From NCBI GenBank assembly GCA_019118275.1, contig DWZH01000107.1:62001-126000 (forward strand): a stretch of DNA of 64,000 nucleotides, written 5' to 3'. The stretch comes from Candidatus Brachybacterium merdavium (GTDB lineage: Bacteria > Actinomycetota > Actinomycetes > Actinomycetales > Dermabacteraceae). The position numbers and the translations under genes are program-made. Positions within the stretch are counted from its first letter, which is position 1; each line of letters starts with the position of its first letter. Positions 37,586 through 47,860 of this stretch are shown one piece after another. Below the pieces are notes generated by a model, which was given only the letters and a program-made list of their open reading frames with translations, was not told the origin of the DNA and did not search any database.

Positions 37586-38119
37586 ATGCCAGCTGACACC
37601 TCGACCACTACCGCTGCGGACTCGGCATCCGCGCAGGCCGCCCCCGACCTGCGGATCCAGGTCGCCCCCGGCGCGTCCATGCCCACCCGTGCGCACACCG
37701 ACGACGCCGGGCTGGATCTGGCCAGCGCCGAGGACCTCGAGATCCCGCCCGGCGGCCGCGCGCTCGTGGACACCGGTCTCGCCGTCGCTCTGCCGCCCGG
37801 CACCGTGGGCATGGTCTGCCCCCGCTCCGGGCTGGCCGCCAAGCACGGCATCACCGTGCTGAACGGCCCCGGTATCGTCGATGCCGGATACCGCGGCCCG
37901 GTCAAGGTGGCCCTGCATAACACCGACCCCATCGAGTCCTTCGCCCTGCAGCGCGGCGACCGCATCGCACAGCTCGTGGTGGTGCCCTTCCTCGCACCCG
38001 TTCTGGAACAGGTCGATGAGCTCGATGACACCCAGCGCGCCGATGCGGGCTTCGGCTCGAGCGGCGGGTTCACCGCCGGGCCGGCTACGCGCGATCCTGC
38101 GCAGTCGAAGGAGGCCTGA
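37586..38119 (+). CDS. dut: dUTP diphosphatase (Dut)
   Basis: This trimeric enzyme hydrolyses dUTP to dUMP and pyrophosphate, keeping uracil out of DNA. The 177-residue protein carries all five dUTPase motifs: DDAGLDLAS, PRSGLAAKHG, NGPGIVDAGYRGPV, RGDRIAQLV and GFGSSGGF (the mobile arm). The N-terminus is about 20 residues longer than in E. coli. It is followed two nt later by DUF3710 in a dut-DUF3710-DUF3159 cluster. Confidence 0.96.
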   Translation: MPADTSTTTAADSASAQAAPDLRIQVAPGASMPTRAHTDDAGLDLASAEDLEIPPGGRALVDTGLAVALPPGTVGMVCPRSGLAAKHGITVLNGPGIVDAGYRGPVKVALHNTDPIESFALQRGDRIAQLVVVPFLAPVLEQVDELDDTQRADAGFGSSGGFTAGPATRDPAQSKEA

Positions 38120-38121
38120 CC

Positions 38122-38883
38122 ATGGCACTGTTCTCACGCCGAAAGCGTCGGCAGCAGGAGAAGGCCCTCGAGCTCGAGGGCGCCGACGAGCAGCCGGATA
38201 ACGGGGAGGACCACGACACCGGCAGCTCCGAAGCGCCCTCGCCCGACTCACCCGAGGAACCGGCCGAGCGCCCCGAGCACCTGGCCGACGGCCCCTATGA
38301 CGAGGCCGACGCCCCCGAGGAGGACCGCATCGATCTGGGCGGCATCGAGGTGCCGACCGTCGACGGCCTGGAGCTGCGCATGGAGGTCGATCAGCGCAGC
38401 GGTTCGGTGACCGGAGCCAACCTGGTCATCGCGGGCTCGTCCCTCCAGGTCCAGGCCTTCGCGGCCCCGAAGTCCCGCGGACTGTGGGATGAGGTGCGCT
38501 CCTCGCTGCGTGATTCCGTGGTCAAGCAGGGAGGCACCGCGGAGACCCGCCCCGGCGTGTTCGGCACCGAACTGATCACCCGCCTGCCGGTCAAGCGTGC
38601 CGATGGGCGCACCGGGTACCGGCCCGCCCGGTTCATCGGGGTGGACGGGCCGCGCTGGTTCCTGCGGGCGATCCTGACCGGCAAGGCACTCGGCGACAAG
38701 GAGCAGTCGCAGCGCTTCGAGACGCTGGTCTCGAGGCTGACCGTGGTGCGCGGCAGCGAGGCGATGGCCCCGCAGGAGCTGATCCCGCTGCATCTGCCCG
38801 GCCAGCGGCCCGGCCTGATCCCCCAGAGGGCCTCAGCCATCGACCCGCTCGAGCGCGGTCCCGAGATCACCGAGGTCGGATGA
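38122..38883 (+). CDS. DUF3710 family protein
   Basis: The 253-residue protein starts with a basic peptide (MALFSRRKRRQQEK), then an acidic linker, then the conserved domain: RIDLGGIEVP, LQVQAFAAPKSRGLWDEVR and RFIGVDGPRWFLRAILTG. It is a cytoplasmic protein of unknown function, syntenic with the mycobacterial gene beside dut. GAAGGAGG lies before the ATG. The stop overlaps the next start (ATGA at 38880-38883). Confidence 0.88.
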   Translation: MALFSRRKRRQQEKALELEGADEQPDNGEDHDTGSSEAPSPDSPEEPAERPEHLADGPYDEADAPEEDRIDLGGIEVPTVDGLELRMEVDQRSGSVTGANLVIAGSSLQVQAFAAPKSRGLWDEVRSSLRDSVVKQGGTAETRPGVFGTELITRLPVKRADGRTGYRPARFIGVDGPRWFLRAILTGKALGDKEQSQRFETLVSRLTVVRGSEAMAPQELIPLHLPGQRPGLIPQRASAIDPLERGPEITEVG

Positions 38884-39596
38884 GGCCCGCGCCCCGGGAG
38901 CAGAGCCCCACCGAGCACGCGGGGACGAGCCGGGAGGACCCGGCTCCGTCGAGCGGGCTGGGCGCGGTGCTGCAGGGGGAGGAGTTCTCCGTGGCGGAGG
39001 CGATCGGCGGGCCCCGCGGTGTCGCCGAATCGGTGGTGCCGACCCTGCTGTTCATCGTCCTGTACGTCGCGACCGGCTCCGTGCTGCTCTCCTCGTCGAC
39101 CGCGGTGGCTGCGGTGGCCGTGGCGCTGATCCTGCGCATCGTGCAGCGGCAGAGCCCGGCCACCGTACTGGGCGGACTGATCGGCGTGGCCCTCGGCGCG
39201 GTGCTGGCGATCCGTTCCGGGGAGGGAAGCGACTTCTACGCCCCGGGGATCGTGATCAATGCCATCAGCCTGCTGGTGCTGCTGGTCTCGCTGCTGGCCC
39301 GACGCCCGCTCGTGGGCCTGTTCATCGGCCTCCTGGACCCGCGGGTCCAGGACTGGGCCACGGACCCGGACGCCCGCCGCGTCTATGGACGAGCCACCTG
39401 GCTGTTCATCGCGCTCTACGCCTCCAAACTCGCGGTGCAGGTGCCCTTGCTGCTCACCGGGCGAGTGGCCGCGCTCGGGGTGGCCAAGCTCGCCATGGGT
39501 CTGCCGGCCTTCGCCGTCATCGCCTACCTGGTGTGGCTGATGCACCGCGCCCTGCTAGCGCGCCGCGGACCGGCCCCCGCCGACCGTTCCGACTGA
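38880..39596 (+). CDS. DUF3159 family membrane protein
   Basis: The 238-residue protein has a disordered N-terminus of about 45 residues and at least five hydrophobic segments, starting with VPTLLFIVLYVATGSVLLSS (20 residues), then VVAVALILRIV-like, TVLGGLIGVALGAVLAI, INAISLLVLLVSLLA and AVIAYLVWLMH near the end. This matches DUF3159, an actinobacterial multi-pass protein with no known function. Translation is coupled to DUF3710. Confidence 0.88.
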   Translation: MRPAPREQSPTEHAGTSREDPAPSSGLGAVLQGEEFSVAEAIGGPRGVAESVVPTLLFIVLYVATGSVLLSSSTAVAAVAVALILRIVQRQSPATVLGGLIGVALGAVLAIRSGEGSDFYAPGIVINAISLLVLLVSLLARRPLVGLFIGLLDPRVQDWATDPDARRVYGRATWLFIALYASKLAVQVPLLLTGRVAALGVAKLAMGLPAFAVIAYLVWLMHRALLARRGPAPADRSD

Positions 39597-39667
39597 AGTG
39601 GGAGAATGATGGACGGTCCCCACCATCGGCCAGCAGCCGTCGGCCACCAGACGGAGGGGATCATCGG

Positions 39668-39733
39668 ATGACCGCCACAAGGCGTAGGCCGGGGCGCAGC
39701 ACGCCCCGGAGAGGAGAGGAAGAACCGCGATGA
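39668..39733 (+). CDS. Possible 21-residue arginine-rich leader peptide
   Basis: ATG at 39668 has GGAGGGG eight nt upstream, and the frame ends in TGA overlapping the ATG of the methyltransferase gene (ATGA at 39730-39733). The peptide would have seven Arg in 21 residues. Within it, CCGGGGCG (39689-39696) and CGCCCCGG (39102-type arm at 39702-39709) form an 8-bp hairpin with a 5-nt loop. Whether it is translated is untested. Confidence 0.35.
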   Translation: MTATRRRPGRSTPRRGEEEPR

Positions 39734-41058
39734 GTCAGGACGCCGACCGGATGGCCCAAGCAGCCGCAGCCGCGAGCGGCCGCCGTCTCCTGACACTCAC
39801 CGCAGGCCCTCCGGCCGCCGGTGGCACCTTCGTCTCGCGCCATGAGGGCCGCGTGGTGTTCGTCCGCGGGACCACGCCCGGCGAGACGATCACGGCCCGT
39901 CTGCTCGAGGACCCTGCGGAGAAGGCCGACGCCCGGTTCTGGCGCGCTGAGACCATCGACGTCCTCGAGGCCGGCGTGGATCGCGTCCCCACCATCTGGC
40001 CCGAGGCGGGCGTCGACGGGGTCGGCGGCGCGGAATGGGCCCACATCGCTCTGCCGGCCCAGCGTCGGATCGCCTCCGAGGTCATGCAGGAACTGCTCCG
40101 CCGCGCCGGGGTGACCTCGTATCCTCTCGAGCAGGTCCAGGTCGAGCCCGCCCCTCATGACGTTGACGGCCTGGGATGGCGCACTCGTGTGCGCTTCGCC
40201 GTCGACACCGACGGGAAGGTCGGGATGCGCGGCTGGCGCTCCCACGACGTGCGCGATGTCGGGGAGAACCCCCTGGCGGCCCAGCCGATCCGCGAGCTGG
40301 CTCTGGGGGAGTGGACGGCACCTGCCGGGACCGAGGCGGTCGATGTGATCGCCCCCTCGGCAGGACCCGCCTCGGTCGTGCTGATCGGCCGGGGACTGGA
40401 CCCCGCCTCTGTCGAGATCCCCGAGAGTTGGGGCGATGCGGACGTCGCAGTGCGCACGGCCCGCGGACTGGTCCCGCTGCGCGGGGACGGCACGGTGCGA
40501 GAGCGGGTCGGGGAGCGCCTGTTCACAGTCGGTGCCACCGGTTTCTGGCAGAGTCATCGTCGCGCCGCCGAGCTCCTGACCGAGGTGGTCGAGGGAGTGC
40601 TGGGGGCTGCCGAGAGCGGAAGCGCCTGGGACCTGTACGGAGGGGTGGGCTTGTTCGCGGCCACCGCCGCCGAGCAGGTCGGGCCCGAGGGCACCGTGGT
40701 CACCGTCGAGGGCAACCGCCGAGCCTCCCAGCACGCCGCCGAGAACCTGGAGGACCTGCCCCAGGTCACGACGGCGACCGCCGACGTCACCGACTGGGTG
40801 CGAGCCCGCCGCGGCGGGGTCGACGTGGTGGTTCTGGATCCTCCGCGCAACGGCGCCGGTCCCGAGCTGATGCGCCTGCTCGCCGCGCAGGTCCGCCAGC
40901 GGATCGTCTACGTCTCCTGCGAGCCCTCGACACTCGCCCGCGACCTGGCCGCCATCGAGAGCGAGGGCTGGAAGATCGTGGACCTGCGCGCCTTCGATCT
41001 GTTCCCCCACACGCATCACGTGGAGTCGGTGACCGTGCTGGAGCGAGCGACCACGTGA
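39730..41058 (+). CDS. Class I SAM-dependent RNA methyltransferase (TrmA/RlmD family, TRAM domain)
   Basis: The 442-residue protein probably makes 5-methyluridine in tRNA or rRNA. Seen: an N-terminal TRAM domain (residues 20-80, GGTFVSRHEGRVVFV), a WRTRVRFAV middle domain, and a C-terminal methyltransferase domain: TGFWQSHRRAAELL, DLYGGVGLFA (SAM), VVLDPPRNGAG and YVSCEPSTLARDL with the catalytic Cys, then FDLFPHTHHVESV. The four-cysteine iron-sulfur site of RlmD is not apparent. Target nucleotide cannot be assigned. Neighbours match the mycobacterial Rv2689c locus. Confidence 0.9.
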   Translation: MSQDADRMAQAAAAASGRRLLTLTAGPPAAGGTFVSRHEGRVVFVRGTTPGETITARLLEDPAEKADARFWRAETIDVLEAGVDRVPTIWPEAGVDGVGGAEWAHIALPAQRRIASEVMQELLRRAGVTSYPLEQVQVEPAPHDVDGLGWRTRVRFAVDTDGKVGMRGWRSHDVRDVGENPLAAQPIRELALGEWTAPAGTEAVDVIAPSAGPASVVLIGRGLDPASVEIPESWGDADVAVRTARGLVPLRGDGTVRERVGERLFTVGATGFWQSHRRAAELLTEVVEGVLGAAESGSAWDLYGGVGLFAATAAEQVGPEGTVVTVEGNRRASQHAAENLEDLPQVTTATADVTDWVRARRGGVDVVVLDPPRNGAGPELMRLLAAQVRQRIVYVSCEPSTLARDLAAIESEGWKIVDLRAFDLFPHTHHVESVTVLERATT

Positions 41059-41140
41059 CGGAATCCGGCGGTGTCCGTTTGCGGCGACGATGATTCCGAC
41101 CCCGGGAATGTTTACGCGCGCACGGTGATCCGTAATTCGG

Positions 41141-41154
41141 TGAGGCGCGCCTCA
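41141..41154. repeat. Perfect 14-bp palindrome upstream of aconitase
   Basis: TGAGGCG is followed directly by CGCCTCA. It lies about 75 nt upstream of the likely transcription start. It could be an operator, or one of the chance palindromes expected in such GC-rich DNA. Confidence 0.4.
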
Positions 41155-41212
41155 GCGTCGTATCTCACCGCAGCCCTCGAAGTGTCCGCCTTCCTGTGGA
41201 ATCTCGTCGTGA

Positions 41213-41234
41213 TAGAATTATCTTGACTTCAAGA
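41213..41234 (+). promoter_or_regulatory. Aconitase -10 box (41213-41218) and overlapping-start palindrome (41221-41234)
   Basis: TAGAAT at 41213-41218 is an excellent -10 hexamer. Seven nt later the inferred transcription start falls inside TCTTGA-CT-TCAAGA (41221-41234), a perfect 6-bp inverted repeat with a 2-nt spacer. A repressor bound there would block initiation. Confidence 0.5.
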
Positions 41235-41363
41235 CATCCGCTCCATGAGTCGTGAATCGAGGTCACGGCCGCCTTGCGGCCAGCCGACCCCGGCGACGGG
41301 CGTGAGAAGAGCCCGAGGCTGACTACCATGGACGTGTTCCCCCACACACAAAGGAGTTCGCCA

Positions 41364-44165
<2,802 letters not shown>

Positions 44166-44203
44166 TCTGTTCCTGTGCGAGATGACCGTCTCGCGCAGCT
44201 CAT

Positions 44204-44239
44204 GCACGTGCCCCGGTCCGAACGGACCGGGGCACGTGC
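44204..44239 (+). terminator. Rho-independent-type terminator of aconitase
   Basis: A 17-bp perfect stem (44204-44220 with 44223-44239) closes on a tight AA loop. It is followed by GTTTC and lies 38 nt after the aconitase stop. Confidence 0.8.
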
Positions 44240-44258
44240 GTTTCTATCTGCTCCGCCC

Positions 44259-44564
44259 CTGACCGCAGCCACGGCCTCGGTCGCCCGCCAGGAGGGCATC
44301 TTGCGTGGGTCCGTGCGGCGCCGGCTGGTCCCGGCCGAGGTCGATGAGGGTTCCGTGCCGGTGTCACGAGCGAAGAATCGGCCGAGGTCAAGCCGTTCAA
44401 GGTCGAGACCGAGCGACTGCGGGATGACGACGAGATCCTTGCGCCGGGCCTCGAATTCTTCGCGGGGGAGCTCGCCCCCGCAACCGCTGATCCTCGTGCT
44501 CATCGACGAGACGCGCACCGAGGACTATGCAGTCGAGTCGATCCATGACGTTCTGCACCAGCAG
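44259..44564 (+). pseudogene. Decayed IS3-family transposase (OrfA C-terminus and OrfB N-terminus)
   Basis: Three frames in turn read as IS3-family protein. 44259-44362 gives ARQEGILRGS..VPAEVDEGS, like the end of the OrfA helix-turn-helix. A frameshift near 44360 leads to 44363-44486: VTSEESAEVK, ETERLRDDDEIL, EFFAGELAP, the OrfA leucine-zipper tail. A second shift leads to 44487-44564, LIDETRTEDYAVESIHDVL, like the start of OrfB. The DDE catalytic core is missing. No intact ends or target duplication were recognised. This is an old insertion remnant next to the aconitase terminator. Confidence 0.75.
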
Positions 44565-44658
44565 GTCGCGTTCGTGCTGGAGGTATTCGCCCAGAAGATC
44601 GTGGGCTCGCACGGCACCCCACACACCTACCCCTCGTCCTCGGATACGGTGGCGAATC

Positions 44659-45306
44659 ATGGACTCTGACGCCATCATCGGCACTGTCGTATTGGCCGGG
44701 TTCATCGTCTTGATCGCAGCGGTGATCCGTACACGCAGGAAGCGGCGCCGTGCCATCGAAGCATGGGCGACCGGCCACGGTTGGAGTTACCGCCGCAGTG
44801 AGGACTTGATCCTGCGGCAAAGGCGCTCCCCTACGGTCAACCGGGGGGTCAGCGAGCACGTGCTGCATGGCACCGTCTCCGGCAGCGAGGTCTTTTCCCT
44901 GGAGAACTATCAACAGTCATCCGGCACTGCCACGACCCAGCAGATCGTGGGCCTCGACCTGGGCTTCCCGGTGCCCACCACGATGATCCTCAGAGCCACT
45001 CCCGAGGATCGCAGCTGCCGCGAGTACACCCGGGTGACGACCCAGAACTCCGCCTTCAACCAGCGCTGGAGAGTCCTCGCCGAGAAGAGCGCCGACGTCG
45101 GCAGAATCGAGCATCTCCTTTCCAGCCGGTTCGCTGACCTGATGGTCCAGGAACAGGAGCTGATAGGGCGTGCTGAATTCACCTTGGAGGGGCATTACCT
45201 GCTGACGATCCTGCCTGGGGCACAGCAGGTGGACAGAATCGCACCGACGCTGGACTTGCTCGAAGGCCTGGCACAGGCCCTGCGGCACAGCCTCCACACC
45301 GACTGA
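44659..45306 (+). CDS. Hypothetical membrane-anchored protein between transposase remnants
   Basis: The 215-residue protein has one N-terminal membrane helix (IIGTVVLAGFIVLIAAVI) followed by a basic stop-transfer (RTRRKRRR) and a soluble domain of about 175 residues. The domain has a HGTVSGSEVFSLENY strand pattern and a final LLTILPGAQQVDRIAPTLDLLEGL segment. This resembles small membrane proteins annotated only as hypothetical in actinobacteria. No catalytic motif is seen. TACGGT lies eight nt before the ATG. It sits between IS3- and IS256-type fragments, so it may be cargo of an old island. Confidence 0.7.
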   Translation: MDSDAIIGTVVLAGFIVLIAAVIRTRRKRRRAIEAWATGHGWSYRRSEDLILRQRRSPTVNRGVSEHVLHGTVSGSEVFSLENYQQSSGTATTQQIVGLDLGFPVPTTMILRATPEDRSCREYTRVTTQNSAFNQRWRVLAEKSADVGRIEHLLSSRFADLMVQEQELIGRAEFTLEGHYLLTILPGAQQVDRIAPTLDLLEGLAQALRHSLHTD

Positions 45307-45339
45307 GGAGCATTCCCGCCCCAGGTGCGTGCGCTTGGC

Positions 45340-45469
45340 CAGGGCCACGTGCGGCGCGGGCTGGCCCAGGCCGGGTCGACGAGAGGAACCGTGCCTGGCT
45401 GACCAGCGAGGAGCCCGTCGAGATCATGCGGGCGAAGAGCGAGCACCGGAGGCTGTGGGAGGACGACGA
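45340..45469 (+). pseudogene. Second IS3-family OrfA fragment (decayed)
   Basis: The plus strand from about 45358 reads GRVDERNRAWLTSEEP then VEIMRAKSEHRRLWEDDE. This is recognisably the OrfA segment VDEG-x-RPG-LTSEE..LRAENRRLREDNE with many substitutions. The N-terminal helix-turn-helix and the OrfB part are absent. Compare the first fragment at 44363. Confidence 0.6.
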
Positions 45470-45600
45470 GCCCCCGTCGATCCAGGCCGTGCAGATGAGG
45501 GCCCACAGTGCTTCGTCGGCTCGGCGGTGGAGGTGGAGCAGGGTGGGATAGAACGAGCGGACATGCAGCTTCGGGATCGCCACCACACCAAGGGACGCAT
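45470..45600 (-). pseudogene. IS256/Mutator-family transposase fragment (decayed)
   Basis: The minus strand reads AIPKLHVRSFYPTLLHLHRRADEALWALIC, split here as AIPKLHVRSFYPTLL and RRADEALWALICTAWIDGG. It resembles the N-terminal IPKLR-x-GSFFPSLLE-x-RRR-x-ERAL..V-x-GVST segment of IS256-family transposases. It is interrupted at both sides and abuts the IS3 fragment at 45469, so a nested or juxtaposed insertion is likely. The DDE core is absent. Confidence 0.6.
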
Positions 45601-45610
45601 TCCGCGCCCT

Positions 45611-45640
45611 TCCACCCATCTCCACTCCACCCATCTCCAC
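45611..45640. repeat. 15-bp perfect tandem duplication
   Basis: TCCACCCATCTCCAC occurs twice in a row (45611-45625, 45626-45640) just beyond the IS256 fragment. It may be replication slippage or a scar of insertion and excision. Confidence 0.7.
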
Positions 45641-45898
45641 GTGGCCCCGGGACAGCGAGGGAGGAAAGCGCACCGACGAGCGGCGCCCCACGGGGCGAGC
45701 AGCAGTGCGGGAATCCGGCGCGTCGCCACCGACATGCACCCCTGCCCGAGGACTCCGCACCGTGTTGCAGACAGGGCTCACGACCCGTGAATGCCCGGTG
45801 AAGATGTGCACAAACGTGACCATGCTTCACGTCAGCACAGGTCAGGACGTCGTACTCTGGTTGAGTCCCCGCCCCCGTAGACCGATGGAGGACCGCGC
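45641..45898. other. Intergenic region before dxs
   Basis: No gene is supported in this 258-nt gap. A possible dxs -10 box, TACTCT at 45853-45858, lies 40 nt before the GTG, and GGAGGA lies seven nt before it. Nothing else stands out. Confidence 0.4.
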
Positions 45899-47812
45899 GT
45901 GTCGACCACTCAGGAGCAGTCCGTGGCCCGCGCCGAGAAGCTCGCCCCCGTGCACTCGGCATCCTCCGCAGAGGCGGACACCCCCGTTGCTCGTCACCAG
46001 CCATCGCCGGTGGCGATCCCGGAATCCCTCGAGCAGCTGCGGGCCCTTCCCCGGGAAGAGCTGGCAGGGCTGTCCCGCACGATCCGCAAGCAGCTGCTCG
46101 AGATCACCTCTCGCAGCGGAGGGCACCTCGGTCCGAACCTCGGGGTGGTGGAACTGACCATCGCCCTGCACCGTGAGTTCGACTCCCCTCGCGAACCGAT
46201 CGTGTTCGACACCGGCCACCAGGCCTACGTCCACAAGATGCTCACCGGACGCGCCGAGCTGGCCGGACTGCGCACCGCCGGCGGGGTGTCCGGCTACCCG
46301 GACCGGGCCGAGTCCGCGCACGATGTGGTCGAGAACTCCCACGCCTCCGGATCCATCGCCTGGGCCCACGGCATCGACCATGCCCGTCGGTTGGCTGGCC
46401 AGGAGTCCCTCGCGGTCGCCGTGACCGGGGACGGCGCCCTCACCGGGGGTGTGGCCCTGGAGGCCCTCAACGAGCTCGGTGCGGACCTGGGGTCGCGCAC
46501 CGTGGTCGTCCTCAACGACAACACCCGCTCCTACGCCCCGACGGTCGGCGGCCTCGCAGGCCACCTCCGAGAGCTGCGGGAAGGAACGCTTCCCGCCGGT
46601 GCCGACATGTTCACCGCCCTCGGACTGACCTATCTCGGCCCGATCGACGGCCACGACCACACGGCGCTGGCGGAGGCGCTGAGCACCTCCCGCCAGGCGG
46701 CCGAGGACCCCGCTCGAGCCGGCGTCGTGGTCCACGTCGTCACCCGCAAGGGTGCCGGCTACGACCGGGCCGAGGCCGACGCGGTCGACCACTGGCACGC
46801 CACCGGGCCCTTCGAGATCGAGCCACCCACTGAGGCGGAGGTCTTCCCCCCGCTGGATGCTCCCGCCCCGGCGACCACGTGGACCGCGGTCCTGGGCCAA
46901 GCCGTCCTCGAGGGCGCGCGCGAGGATCCACGAGTGCTGGCACTCAGCGCCGCGATGGTCGATCCGGTGGGCCTGACCGCCATGCAGCGCGAGATGCCCG
47001 AGCGGGTCCTGGACGTCGGCATCGCCGAACAGCTCGCCCTGGACACCGCCGCCGGTCTCTCACACGGTGGTGCGAAACCCGTGGTGGCCCTCTACTCGAC
47101 CTTCCTCAACCGCGCCTTCGACCAGCTGCTGCTGGACGTCGCGCTCCATGACGAGGACGTCACGATCACCCTCGATCGTGCGGGGGTGACCGGGGACGAC
47201 GGCCCCAGTCATCACGGCATCTGGGACCTCGCGGTCGCTGCCCAAGTCCCCGGACTGTCCCTGTGGGCCCCGCGCGATGGCCGGAGGCTGGCCGAGGCCG
47301 TCCCCGCGGCGTTGGCAGCGGCAGGTGCGTCCGTCGTGCGTTTCCCCAAGGGGGCGTGCCCCGAGCCGCTGCCCGCGGCGGAGACGATCGACGCCGGGGA
47401 CGTGCTCGCCGGTGATCCGCAGCTCCCGATCGACGTGCTCGTGGTGTCCATCGGCGCCCTCGCGCACCGCGCCGTCGACGCGGCCAGCGCGGTGAGGGAG
47501 GCCGAGCAGGCCCGCAACGTCGTGGTCCTCGACCCCGTGCAGGCGCTGCCGCTGTCCGAGCCGCTGCTGGAGCTGGCCGGTTCCGCACGCGCCGTGGTCA
47601 CCGTGGAGGACGGCGTCGCCGAGCGGGGTATCGGGGCAGCGCTCACGGTGGGCCTCGCCCAGCGAGCCACCGTCACCTCACCGGCCCCCGTGGCCCGCAC
47701 CCTGGGGGTCTCCCAGACATTCATCCCGCATGCCAAGCGCGATGCGATCCTGGCCGCCGAGGGCCTGGACGCGCCGGGGATCGCCGACAGCATCGAGGCC
47801 GTTCTCCGCTGA
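45899..47812 (+). CDS. dxs: 1-deoxy-D-xylulose-5-phosphate synthase (Dxs)
   Basis: This thiamine-diphosphate enzyme joins pyruvate and glyceraldehyde-3-phosphate, the first step of the MEP isoprenoid pathway. The 637-residue protein shows SGGHLGPNLGVVELT, DTGHQAYVHK, the TPP motif GDGALTGG..ALNELG..LNDN, GPIDGHD, the catalytic-His and Glu region VLDVGIAEQLAL, YSTFLNRAFDQ and DRAGVTGDDGPSHHG. A roughly 40-residue hydrophilic extension precedes the usual start. GTG at 45899 is supported by GGAGGA. It likely feeds the prenyl synthase at 15843 among others. Confidence 0.95.
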   Translation: MSTTQEQSVARAEKLAPVHSASSAEADTPVARHQPSPVAIPESLEQLRALPREELAGLSRTIRKQLLEITSRSGGHLGPNLGVVELTIALHREFDSPREPIVFDTGHQAYVHKMLTGRAELAGLRTAGGVSGYPDRAESAHDVVENSHASGSIAWAHGIDHARRLAGQESLAVAVTGDGALTGGVALEALNELGADLGSRTVVVLNDNTRSYAPTVGGLAGHLRELREGTLPAGADMFTALGLTYLGPIDGHDHTALAEALSTSRQAAEDPARAGVVVHVVTRKGAGYDRAEADAVDHWHATGPFEIEPPTEAEVFPPLDAPAPATTWTAVLGQAVLEGAREDPRVLALSAAMVDPVGLTAMQREMPERVLDVGIAEQLALDTAAGLSHGGAKPVVALYSTFLNRAFDQLLLDVALHDEDVTITLDRAGVTGDDGPSHHGIWDLAVAAQVPGLSLWAPRDGRRLAEAVPAALAAAGASVVRFPKGACPEPLPAAETIDAGDVLAGDPQLPIDVLVVSIGALAHRAVDAASAVREAEQARNVVVLDPVQALPLSEPLLELAGSARAVVTVEDGVAERGIGAALTVGLAQRATVTSPAPVARTLGVSQTFIPHAKRDAILAAEGLDAPGIADSIEAVLR

Positions 47813-47860
47813 ACAGCATCCGGCCAGCAGGGCGATGGCCGACGATCCGACCAGCCGTGC

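Larger units (their letters stand above)
41059..41363. other. 305-nt intergenic region upstream of aconitase: promoter and palindromes
   Basis: No gene is seen here. It holds two perfect palindromes (41141-41154 and 41221-41234) and a -10-like box, each given separately. An RNA gene was looked for by eye and none was recognised. Confidence 0.5.

Noticed and set aside
45179..46004. Minus-strand frames spanning the dxs upstream region taken as one new gene
   Set aside because: Only the IS256-like part (45470-45600) has protein-like sequence. The rest is antisense to the 215-residue gene or to dxs.
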